NCBI GenBank assembly: GCA_039030335.1
Contig: JBCCEJ010000044.1
Location: 1-49,743 of the forward strand
Reading direction: 5' to 3'
From: JBCCEJ01 sp039030335
Lineage (GTDB): Bacteria; Pseudomonadota; Gammaproteobacteria; HK1
Length of the DNA stretch: 49,743 bases
Shown here piece after piece: positions 43,211 through 49,743 of the stretch (the stretch's first letter is position 1; each line of letters begins with the position of its first letter). The notes under the pieces were generated by a model. The model ran no database searches. It was not told where the DNA came from and worked only from the letters and a program-made list of their open reading frames with translations. The translations under genes were made by a program, and so were the position numbers.

Positions 43211-44050
43211 TCAGTCGAACAGCTTCCGCAGTTTCTTCATCGCGGCGGCCTCGATCTGCCGGATCCGCTCCGCGGACACGCCGTATTCGTCTGCCAGTTC
43301 GTGCAACGTCGCCTTGGGCTCGTCGACCCAGCGGCGCTGTACGATGTCACGGCTGCGGGCATCGAGTTGCTGCAGTCCTTCAGCGACGCGTTCGCGAGCA
43401 TTGGCTTCCCAGTCATCGGCTTCGACCAGCGCGGCCGGCTCGTAACGATGGTCTTCCAGATAGGCGGCCGGTGCGTAAGCTTCATCGTCGTCCAGCGGCG
43501 CGTCGAAGGTGGCATCGCGCGCGCTGAGCCGCTGTTCCATCTCGACAACATCATCTGGCGTAACGCCGAGGTCCTCTGCGATGTCCGCCGCTTCTTCGCG
43601 ACTCATCCAGCCGAGCGCCTGCTTTGCCCCTCTCAGATTAAAGAAGAGCTTACGTTGCGCTTTCGTGGTAGCAACCTTTACCACCCGCCAGTTACGCAGG
43701 ATGTACTCGTGGATCTCGGCTTTGATCCAGTGGACGGCAAACGAAACGAGCCGTACGCCCATCTCCGGGTCGAAGCGCCGCACGGCCTTCATCAGCCCGA
43801 CGTTACCTTCCTGAATCAGATCTCCCTGTGCGAGACCGTAGCCGGCGTAGCCGCGCGCAACCTTCACGACGAAACGCAGGTGGGAAGTGACCAGCTCCCA
43901 GGCGGCGTCCAGATCATCCTGATCGCGCAGGCGTCGGGCCAGGTCCTTCTCCTGCTCGGCTTCGAGCATCGGAAACTGCAGGACTGCGCGTTTGTAGGCG
44001 TCGAGGTCTCCGGTGGGGACTGCAAGCGTGGCGCTGAGTGCTGTAGTCAT
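43211..44050 (-). CDS. rpoH: Heat-shock sigma factor RpoH (sigma-32)
   Basis: 279 residues (E. coli 284). Region 2 contains LVTSHLRFVVKVARGYAGYGLAQGDLIQEGNVGLMKAV and SFAVHWIKAEIHEYILRNWR. The RpoH-specific box is QRKLFFNLR. Region 4 ends with LHELADEYGVSAERIRQIEAAAMKKLRKL. It directs RNA polymerase to chaperone and protease genes. The short leader carries a sigma-32/sigma-70-like promoter and an AU-rich hairpin that would mask the ribosome-binding site, both listed separately. No ftsEX genes are adjacent, unlike in E. coli. Confidence 0.97.
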   Translation of the reverse strand: MTTALSATLAVPTGDLDAYKRAVLQFPMLEAEQEKDLARRLRDQDDLDAAWELVTSHLRFVVKVARGYAGYGLAQGDLIQEGNVGLMKAVRRFDPEMGVRLVSFAVHWIKAEIHEYILRNWRVVKVATTKAQRKLFFNLRGAKQALGWMSREEAADIAEDLGVTPDDVVEMEQRLSARDATFDAPLDDDEAYAPAAYLEDHRYEPAALVEADDWEANARERVAEGLQQLDARSRDIVQRRWVDEPKATLHELADEYGVSAERIRQIEAAAMKKLRKLFD

Positions 44051-44052
44051 TG

Positions 44053-44068
44053 ATTTTCCGAGGAAAAT
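44053..44068 (-). promoter_or_regulatory. Candidate RNA thermometer hairpin over the rpoH ribosome-binding site
   Basis: The rpoH leader RNA reads AUUUUCC-UC-GGAAAAU, ending two bases before the AUG. Six pairs can close a CUCG-containing tetraloop. The 3' arm GGAAAA is the only plausible Shine-Dalgarno sequence and would be sequestered by the UUUU-containing 5' arm, as in fourU thermometers. Confidence 0.5.
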
Positions 44069-44083
44069 TCGTTCATGAGGTAA

Positions 44084-44112
44084 AAAATATGGCCTTTTGA
44101 ACAGCTTTCAAG
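44084..44112 (-). promoter_or_regulatory. rpoH promoter, sigma-32-like overlapping sigma-70-like
   Basis: On the minus strand CTTGAAA (44112-44106) is followed after 13 bases by CCATATTT (44092-44085), close to the sigma-32 pattern. TTGAAA with TATTTT at 16 bases spacing also fits sigma-70. The element lies about 35-60 bases before the rpoH start codon. Confidence 0.55.
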
Positions 44113-44359
44113 AGGGTGCCCGGAATTTGTGTCCTTGGCGTGACTTACCGGGCCGCCAGCGCGCACAACAGCGCGCGTCGAGATGCTCGTAGCGCATCGA
44201 TCCGCGCGATCGGCGACCGACCGGAGTCTGCGCAGGAAATCGTTCACCCAAGCGTTCTGCACCGTTCCCGGTTGCGGGCTGGAACGCTCACCGTGAGAGC
44301 GATATTCGGCCGCAGGAGGACGGTGCTGCCCGCCCGCGGGGCGGTTGTGCCACGTAGCC

Positions 44360-44524
44360 TCAAAGGCGACACGTTGGGGCATCTGGCCGTCCATCAAGAT
44401 GACGTTGCATCAGTTGCTCCGCGCCGCTTCGAATTCCGGAGTCGCGCAGGCGACGGAGCGGTCCGAGCCCACCGCGCCCGCGCATCTGCCAGTCGACCAG
44501 CAGCACATCGGGGCTACGCCTCAT
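44360..44524 (-). pseudogene. Receiver-domain remnant (decayed response regulator or hybrid kinase)
   Basis: The minus strand encodes MRRSPDVLLVDWQMRGRGGL followed by GPLRRLRDSG, which matches the phosphoacceptor strand and next helix of a receiver domain (PDVLLVDWQMPGMDGL-like). About 100 bases further on, a different frame reads VILMDGQMPQ, a second receiver-like Asp motif. No start, ATPase or complete receiver surrounds either piece. Two such motifs so close together suggest a deleted and frameshifted multi-receiver gene. It lies just downstream of the intact REC-Hpt gene. Chance resemblance cannot be excluded. Confidence 0.35.
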
Positions 44525-44658
44525 GAGTGCGTATCTTGGCGGCGCGATCGCGACGACGAAACATCCGGCAGATCGACGCATCAAGCCCGGCGCCGGGAGG
44601 GCGCCACGTCGCGCTCGACTCCGCCAGCGCATATTCGAACGGGCGACGAGGTCGACGC

Positions 44659-45447
44659 TCAGGCGCGGCCCTTCACTTCCGGGAAAGTCAACGTGATCAC
44701 TTCCTGAAGTGCCGGGAGATGGTTCAGCATGGCTTCCACTTCGTGCCCGCGTCCGTGTGCTTCGACCACTTTCGCCACTTCTGCGAGTCGTTTCGCGCCA
44801 AAGGTGGACGACGAGCCTTTCAGCGTATGCGCGAATCGTGTCAGCCCCTCGAGGTCACGGCTCGTGACCATCTCCTCGATACGTCCACTGGCCGCCTCGA
44901 GGTCTTCGGCGAACCCTTTCAACAGGTCCGGGATCACCTCGTGACCCACATCGCGACCGAGCCGCTCCAGGACAGCTCCGTCCAGCAGCGGCAAACCTGC
45001 TACAAACTCGGACATCGAGTCTGCCTCTTCGCCCTCTTGAAGCCAGTGATCGACCGCTTCCAGGAACGGCTTGCGACGTACTGGCTTGGCGATGAAATCG
45101 TCCATCCCGGCATCCGTGCAAGCAGTCCGGTCCTCCGGCAGTGCGTTGGCGGTGACCGCCATGATCGGCGTGTGTCCGAGCCCGTCTCGCACTTCCATTT
45201 CCCGGATCCGTCTCGATGCCTCGAGCCCGTCCATGTTCGGCATCTGGATGTCCATCAAAATCAGGTCGAAGCGGTCTGCAGAGAAGGCTGCGACCGCCGC
45301 GGCGCCGTCTTCGGCGATCACGGGGTCGATGCCGAGGCGCTTCAACAAGGTTTGAACGATCTTCCGGTTGTTGGCGTTGTCTTCGACCAGCAGTACGCGT
45401 GCCGGTGAGGAGAGCACGCTGACGTCGAGCTGAGCTGCGTTTTCCAT
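44659..45447 (-). CDS. Stand-alone receiver-Hpt phosphorelay protein
   Basis: 262 residues. The N-terminal receiver (about 15-137) has the acidic pocket VEDN, phosphoacceptor D66 in MDIQMPNMDG, and the conserved Lys in AKPVRR. A C-terminal Hpt domain (about 150-255) has H207 in FAHTLKGSSSTFGAKRLAEVAK, fully canonical. There is no kinase or output domain. It could serve as a phosphorelay shuttle for hybrid kinases lacking an Hpt, notably the one at 37513-41928, whose own Hpt-like tail has lost its histidine. Confidence 0.93.
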   Translation of the reverse strand: MENAAQLDVSVLSSPARVLLVEDNANNRKIVQTLLKRLGIDPVIAEDGAAAVAAFSADRFDLILMDIQMPNMDGLEASRRIREMEVRDGLGHTPIMAVTANALPEDRTACTDAGMDDFIAKPVRRKPFLEAVDHWLQEGEEADSMSEFVAGLPLLDGAVLERLGRDVGHEVIPDLLKGFAEDLEAASGRIEEMVTSRDLEGLTRFAHTLKGSSSTFGAKRLAEVAKVVEAHGRGHEVEAMLNHLPALQEVITLTFPEVKGRA

Positions 45448-45643
45448 TGATGTCCAATCGCAAGATGACCGCGGTACTGAGGTCGATGGCGGCCGCGGCG
45501 CGCAGAACTTTAGGATGGGTGCGCCACGCCCTGAGCCGCGTCGTCACGGTCTGCACCAGCGCGGCACCGGGTCGCGGTAACGGTTTGCCCGACTCCCCGG
45601 TACCGGCTTAGCCGCCTGGTTGGGCGCCGTCTACGCAGTTCCG

Positions 45644-46447
45644 TCAGACGCTGTCCCAGTCGTAGAGCGGCGTTTCTTTGCTGGCAAAGCGGCGTACCGC
45701 CTCCCGATGAAAGTCAGACTCTACGCAAATGCCCTGCGCGCTCGCCTCGAGTTCCAGAAGCTGACGCAGATCCAGGTTGTGCGACTGGTTCAGAATATTC
45801 TTGGCAAGCCCTATTGCAGTGGTCGAGCCGGCGGCAAACCGGCGAGCGAATGCCTGGGCATGTGCAAGAGCCCCGGCCTCCGGCACGATCTCAGTCACCA
45901 TGCCGAGCTTCAACGCTTCCTCAGCACCAACCCGGCGCGCGGTGAAGATGAGTTCCTTGGCGCGCTGCAGGCCGACCAGGCGCGGTAACACGTACATGCC
46001 GCCCCAGTCAGGCACCAGTCCAATGCGTCCGAACGCCTGCATGAACATCGCCTTCGGGGTCGCAATGACGAAGTCCGCAGCGAGCGCGATGTTCGCGCCC
46101 GCGCCAGCCGCAGCCCCGTGCACGAGGCTGACGACGGGCAGTTCCAGGTGCATGACGTCCTGGATCCGCGCGTGACTGGCTCGCAACCGCCGCCGTTGCG
46201 CCTCAGGCGTACGCTGCTCGTTGTTCATGGACTTGATATCGCCACCCGAGCAGAACGCGCGGCCGGCGCCGGTCAGCACCACCGCCTTGACCGAATCACC
46301 GGCCCGCGCCTTGATCTCATCGATAGCCCTGGTCAGATCTTCACTCAGTTCAGAATTGAGCGCATTCAACGCCTCGGGTCGATTCAGGGTTACGGTCGCT
46401 ACGCGGTCGTCGATCTCCAACAGGACTTTCGGTTCGCTCATTGTCAT
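45644..46447 (-). CDS. Enoyl-CoA hydratase/isomerase family protein
   Basis: 267 residues from the ATG at 46445-46447, with GGAGG four bases upstream. The crotonase motifs are VATVTLNRPEALNALNSEL, GAGRAFCSGGDIKSM, and GAAAGAGANIALAADFVIA. The first catalytic position reads MFMQAFGRIGLVPDWGG: Asp-Trp-Gly-Gly is typical of PaaG-like isomerases rather than of the two-Glu hydratases. It is the last gene of the 49621-to-45644 run, 94 bases after the APH-like gene. Confidence 0.9.
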   Translation of the reverse strand: MTMSEPKVLLEIDDRVATVTLNRPEALNALNSELSEDLTRAIDEIKARAGDSVKAVVLTGAGRAFCSGGDIKSMNNEQRTPEAQRRRLRASHARIQDVMHLELPVVSLVHGAAAGAGANIALAADFVIATPKAMFMQAFGRIGLVPDWGGMYVLPRLVGLQRAKELIFTARRVGAEEALKLGMVTEIVPEAGALAHAQAFARRFAAGSTTAIGLAKNILNQSHNLDLRQLLELEASAQGICVESDFHREAVRRFASKETPLYDWDSV

Positions 46448-46541
46448 GGTTCCTCCAGGCCTGCACTCTGGCCTCATGGCTTGTGTTGCTGCCGGCGTCG
46501 GATGAAGACGCCAGCGCTCGAAATCGGACCGGGGCGCCGGG

Positions 46542-47621
46542 TCAGCTCGCCCCGAGCGCGGTTGCCTCAGACCAGGCGGCAGCCGCGAGCGGCCGAATAC
46601 GCTCGGCCAGTTCAGCCGCGTGTGGATTGGCGGCGGTGCCGTCTCGCACCCGTCCGATGATGCCCTGGTAGATGCACGCGAGGCGGAACATCGTATAGGC
46701 CTTGTAGAAGCCGAAGTCCGGCACCGGGTCGCGCCCGGCCCGGGTGCAGTAGTCGGACACGTACTGTTCGAGCGACGGAATACCGAGCGCCTTCAGGTCG
46801 GTATCGCCGTAGGTGGCCATACCGCCGTCGAAACGTGGCGCGTACCAGATGAGCGTGTTGTAGCTGAGGTCTCCTAGCGGATGCCCAAGCGTACTGATCT
46901 CCCAGTCGAGAATGGCCACCACACGCGGTTCGCTCGGGTGGAACAACACGTTGTGCATGCTGTAATCGCCATGCACCAGTACGTTGGTCTCGTCTGATGG
47001 ATTGTGCTCGGGCAACCATTCGATGAGCCGATCCATATCACCGATGGATTCGGTTTCTGACGCTTTGTACTGTTTCGACCAGCGGGAAATCTGTCGCGCG
47101 ATGTAGTTGCCCGGGCGGCCAAAGTCGCGGAGCCCCAGCGCCTCGACATCGTAGCTGTGCAGCCGGGCCATGACATCACTCATGTCGGCCAGGGCGGCGG
47201 CCCGCTGATCCCGGGTCAGATCGGGCATCGTCGGATCCCAGAAGACCCGGCCGTCGATGAAGTCCATCACGTAGAACATCGTCCCGACGATGGTCTCGTC
47301 CTCGCAGAGCAGGTACGTCCGCGGTACTGGAAATCCGGCCGCATGCAGCGCGGTGATGACCCGATATTCACGGTCGACCGCATGCGCTGACGGCAACAGC
47401 TTGCCAGGCGGCTTGCGGCGGAGCACGTAGCGACCCGAGCGAGCATCGATGCGATAGGTCGGGCACGACTGACCACCCTTGAACTGGCTGATGGTCGCCG
47501 GCTCGGCGAAGCCGTCGAGGTGCTGATGGAGGTAAGCCAGCAGTCGTGCTTCGTCGAAGCGGTGCATTTCCGCTACTGGCTTCGTGCCGCTGAATTGGTC
47601 CTGGGCGTTGTCGCTGGTCAC
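46542..47621 (-). CDS. APH/ACAD10-type phosphotransferase family protein
   Basis: 359 residues of the aminoglycoside phosphotransferase/choline kinase fold. FKGGQSCPTYRI is the nucleotide loop, YVLRRKPPG carries the ATP-binding Lys, VHGDYSMHNVLFH is the Brenner motif with the catalytic Asp, and ILDWE holds the metal Asp. This subfamily is common beside acyl-CoA dehydrogenases and is linked to phosphorylation of 4-hydroxy acids in beta-oxidation (as in ACAD10/11). Antibiotic resistance is unlikely. It begins 3 bases after the second Lin0512 gene. Confidence 0.9.
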   Translation of the reverse strand: MTSDNAQDQFSGTKPVAEMHRFDEARLLAYLHQHLDGFAEPATISQFKGGQSCPTYRIDARSGRYVLRRKPPGKLLPSAHAVDREYRVITALHAAGFPVPRTYLLCEDETIVGTMFYVMDFIDGRVFWDPTMPDLTRDQRAAALADMSDVMARLHSYDVEALGLRDFGRPGNYIARQISRWSKQYKASETESIGDMDRLIEWLPEHNPSDETNVLVHGDYSMHNVLFHPSEPRVVAILDWEISTLGHPLGDLSYNTLIWYAPRFDGGMATYGDTDLKALGIPSLEQYVSDYCTRAGRDPVPDFGFYKAYTMFRLACIYQGIIGRVRDGTAANPHAAELAERIRPLAAAAWSEATALGAS

Positions 47622-47624
47622 GCC

Positions 47625-47978
47625 TCAACCTCCGTCTGCTTTCGCCGGCATGAACACCTCGACCGCAGCGGAGGCGATAACGGCGAAATCGCCGGCCTCC
47701 AGGTCCGCGACGTCCAGACCGCCGGCCGTGACGTGGACCTCGACCGCGCCGACCGGGAGCAGTGCCGCGATCGCGCCTGGGTCTACCCGCTCGGGTCGCG
47801 TGACTCCGATGGTCACCTGCACCGGCATGCGGTCCTTATCGATGCCGAGTACGCGTACGAAGCTGAGCGAACTGTGTGAGAGCGCGTCCTTGACAGCGCG
47901 CGACGCGGCTTTGGTGTAGTCGCCACCGTGCAGATCGGTGCCGGTGCCAGTTTCCAGCATCAAGCGGGTCTTGTTCAT
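47625..47978 (-). CDS. Lin0512 family protein, copy 2
   Basis: 117 residues. ETGTGTDLHGGDYTKAASRAVKDALSHSSL is the family hallmark, and VQVTIGVTRPERVDPGAI follows. Function is unknown; the fold is a small alpha/beta protein and members usually occur in tandem pairs. The start ATG overlaps the upstream copy's stop as ATGA (47975-47978), which favours a heteromer made in equal amounts. Confidence 0.85.
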   Translation of the reverse strand: MNKTRLMLETGTGTDLHGGDYTKAASRAVKDALSHSSLSFVRVLGIDKDRMPVQVTIGVTRPERVDPGAIAALLPVGAVEVHVTAGGLDVADLEAGDFAVIASAAVEVFMPAKADGG

Positions 47979-48343
47979 GTTGCATTCCCGTCGACCGGCG
48001 GTTCCGGTACTTCCATGAAGACCTCGGCCGCCGCATGCGCCATCAACGTGGCATCGCCGGTCATCGGATTCAAAATGCGCAGCCCACCCTCGGTCACCTT
48101 CAGCGTGCCTGTGCCGTGAGGCAGGATCGCGAGCACCGCGTCTGCGTCCACCCGGTCAGGCTCGGGTACACCGATAGTGACTTCCACTTCCATCGCATCG
48201 GAGTGCTGACCCAGAGCCTGGGTCAGTCCAAGCGAATTGCGCCACAGCGCGTTGCGGAGCGCCCGCACGGCCGCTTTGGTGGGATCCACGCCCCGGATAT
48301 CTGTTCCAGTGCCAATTTCGAGCACCATGCGCCGTCTAGTCAT
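47975..48343 (-). CDS. Lin0512 family protein, copy 1
   Basis: 122 residues, paralogous to the next gene: EIGTGTDIRGVDPTKAAVRALRNALWRNSL, then VEVTIGVPEPDRVDADAVLAILP. Both copies keep the GTGTD and TKAA motifs and the Val-rich strands. No catalytic residue is established. It follows the tartrate dehydratase gene after 105 bases on the same strand, so a role linked to that pathway or to the following kinase is possible. Confidence 0.85.
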   Translation of the reverse strand: MTRRRMVLEIGTGTDIRGVDPTKAAVRALRNALWRNSLGLTQALGQHSDAMEVEVTIGVPEPDRVDADAVLAILPHGTGTLKVTEGGLRILNPMTGDATLMAHAAAEVFMEVPEPPVDGNAT

Positions 48344-48448
48344 TATCGGGACTCAGCTCCTGCCTGTAACGATGACGGCACCAGAACCGCCAGGAAAAGT
48401 GACACCGACGCACCCAGGTCGCGGCGCCGTTCTACCGGGCCACGCGCC

Positions 48449-49621
48449 TCAAGTCCCGGTGACGTCTCTCAGGCACTCGATCAGTGCCGCCTTCTGCTCG
48501 AACCCGACGCCCGGGCAATCGTGGAGTCCCACATAGCCATCCTCCACGGGCGTACCGTCCGCGAATCCACCAAACGGGTGGAACACGTCGGGATACGACT
48601 CGTTGCCGCCGAGCCCGAGGCCCGCGGCGATATTCAACGACATTTGATGGCCCCCGTGCGGAATGCAGTTTCGCCCGCTGAAGCCGAAGTCTGGCAACAG
48701 GGTCAGGAAACGCTGATATTCCACCAGACCGTACGACAGCGCGCAGTCGAGTTGCAGCGTGTCGCGGTCGGGTCGCATGCCGCCATAGCGCAACAGGTTA
48801 CGCCCATCCTGATGTGAGAACAGGTTTTCGCCAGTCGCGAGCGCACCGTCATAGTGGCGGCCGAGTTCCGCGTGTAAGACGAAATCCAACGGGTCACCGG
48901 GTTCCTCGAACCAGAAAAGGCCGTAAGGTGCCAGTGCTTCCGCGTAGCGCAGTGCCGTATCGAGGTCGAAACGGCCGTTGGCATCGACGGCGAGGCGCTC
49001 GCCGGCACCGACGACCTCAAGGGCTGCTTCGATGCGACGGCGGTCGGCGTCCAGTGAATCGCCGCCAATCTTCATCTTGACAACGCTATAGCCGCGATCG
49101 AGGTAGCTTTGCATCTCGGCCTTCAGATGCTGCAGATCTTTGCCTGGATAGTAGTAACCACCGGCTGCGTAGACGAACACGCGGGACTGGCATTGCCCGT
49201 CACCATATCGATCGGCGACCAGCTGATAGAGCGGCACACCGGCGATCTTCGCCGCCGCGTCCCACAGCGCCATGTCGAGCACTCCCATCGCCACCGAGCG
49301 CTCCCCGTGCCCACCGGGCTTCTCGTTGCGCATGGCGACATCCCAGATGCGGACGGGATCCAGGTTGTCTCCAGCCTCCGTGCAGAGATTTTCAGGAAGG
49401 GCCTCGAGCACCCGCGGAATCAAACGATCGGCGAGGATGCCGCGCGCCGCGTAACGCCCGTTGGAATTGAAGCCGTAACCGATGACCGGACGGCCATCTC
49501 GCAGCACGTCGGTATGTACCGCTACGACACTTGCCGTCATCTTGGAGAAATCGATGTACGCGTTACTGATCGCGGATGCGATCGGCGCGATCGCACTGGT
49601 TATCTCGGTGATTCGCGGCAT
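48449..49621 (-). CDS. tarD: D(-)-tartrate dehydratase (enolase superfamily)
   Basis: 390 residues from the ATG at 49619-49621, which gives the expected N-terminus ITEITSAIAPIASAISNAYIDFSKM. The family markers match characterised D-tartrate dehydratase closely: NEKPGGHGERSVA, FVYAAGGYYYPGKDL and the catalytic Lys in VVKMKIGG. Metal ligands lie in VDANGRF, EEPGDP and ATGENLFSHQD, and the His in CIPHGGHQMSLNIAAGLGLGGNESYPD. It converts D-tartrate to oxaloacetate with Mg2+. An in-frame ATG 57 bases earlier would add residues not expected in the family. It is the first gene of the run ending at 45644. Confidence 0.93.
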   Translation of the reverse strand: MPRITEITSAIAPIASAISNAYIDFSKMTASVVAVHTDVLRDGRPVIGYGFNSNGRYAARGILADRLIPRVLEALPENLCTEAGDNLDPVRIWDVAMRNEKPGGHGERSVAMGVLDMALWDAAAKIAGVPLYQLVADRYGDGQCQSRVFVYAAGGYYYPGKDLQHLKAEMQSYLDRGYSVVKMKIGGDSLDADRRRIEAALEVVGAGERLAVDANGRFDLDTALRYAEALAPYGLFWFEEPGDPLDFVLHAELGRHYDGALATGENLFSHQDGRNLLRYGGMRPDRDTLQLDCALSYGLVEYQRFLTLLPDFGFSGRNCIPHGGHQMSLNIAAGLGLGGNESYPDVFHPFGGFADGTPVEDGYVGLHDCPGVGFEQKAALIECLRDVTGT

Positions 49622-49690
49622 GTCAGCCCCTGATTCGCTCGCCATCGCCAGTTCAGTTACCGACCCCACAATGTACACAAATGGTGGGCA

Positions 49691-49743
49691 TCAGGTCCTC
49701 AGCAGTGCCAGGCGCGCATCAAAGCCAAACTGAACACCAACGA
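49691..49743 (-). CDS. C-terminal fragment of a gene cut by the window edge
   Basis: The minus-strand frame VGVQFGFDARLALLRT ends with a TGA at 49691-49693 and is open to the window edge. Its composition looks more like a real protein tail than the other two frames, but only 16 residues are visible, so no family can be named. It may be the gene upstream of tarD, 69 bases before it. Confidence 0.3.
   Translation of the reverse strand, partial: VGVQFGFDARLALLRT

Larger units (their letters stand above)
44051..44658. other. 608-base gap between rpoH and the REC-Hpt gene
   Basis: The right-hand edge next to rpoH contains its promoter and leader hairpin. The middle (about 44360-44524, minus strand) contains receiver-domain remnants described separately. 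The rest has only Arg-rich frames on both strands that resemble no family. No RNA gene or terminator is evident. Confidence 0.5.

Noticed and set aside
42716..44053. 445-codon plus-strand frame running from the unknown gene across rpoH
   Set aside because: It reads through the terminator at 43143-43167 and opposite rpoH; antisense artefact.

Overview
The window reads as chromosomal DNA of a high-GC gammaproteobacterium. The markers are a canonical RpoH (sigma-32), an Rsd/AlgQ-type anti-sigma-70 protein, a pstSCAB-phoU-phoB-phoR cluster, an EF-G of the fusA2 subgroup and an MltF-type lytic transglycosylase. I cannot name the species; free-living relatives with large acyl-CoA and aromatic catabolic gene sets would fit. 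I saw no tRNA, rRNA, CRISPR array, insertion sequence or phage integrase.

Layout. 0-12 kb: 5' part of fusA2, then acyl-CoA genes (DUF35 OB-fold protein, Cys-less thiolase-fold protein, enoyl-CoA hydratase), a phosphoesterase, a cytoplasmic hybrid kinase, a MaoC/FAS1-like hotdog pair, coaE, a MaoC hydratase and a class III CoA-transferase. The gene set resembles a side-chain or branched acyl-CoA degradation module. 12.3-15.4 kb: three genes joined by 4-base ATGA overlaps encode a TIR-domain protein, a SLOG-fold nucleotide-binding protein and an iron-ADH-fold protein lacking most metal ligands. This looks like a nucleotide-signalling immune or stress module. 15.5-19.0 kb: an operon of an isochorismatase-like hydrolase, a UGSC-motif selenoprotein read through an in-frame UGA with a matching bacterial SECIS hairpin, and two paralogous proteins of unknown function.

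19.3-22.6 kb: a cobalt-type nitrile hydratase/thiocyanate hydrolase-like enzyme split into three overlapping genes, then a two-subunit Rieske dioxygenase. 22.6-26.7 kb: MltF-like lipoprotein, CitE-like lyase, an anchored alpha/beta hydrolase and a DUF4442 thioesterase-like protein. 26.7-35.1 kb: rsd and the complete Pho regulon core, with a Pho-box candidate before pstS. 35.4-37.5 kb: a MetY-like sulfhydrylase and a hydrolase. 37.5-45.4 kb: a 1471-residue membrane hybrid kinase whose C-terminal Hpt lacks its histidine, an unknown 307-residue protein, rpoH with a possible RNA thermometer, and a stand-alone REC-Hpt protein with an intact histidine. 45.6-49.7 kb: an operon of D-tartrate dehydratase, two tandem Lin0512 proteins, an APH-like kinase and an enoyl-CoA hydratase.

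The two most notable items are the UGSC selenoprotein operon and the neighbouring TIR-SLOG-dehydrogenase operon. Function calls are from motif reading only; no database search was run.
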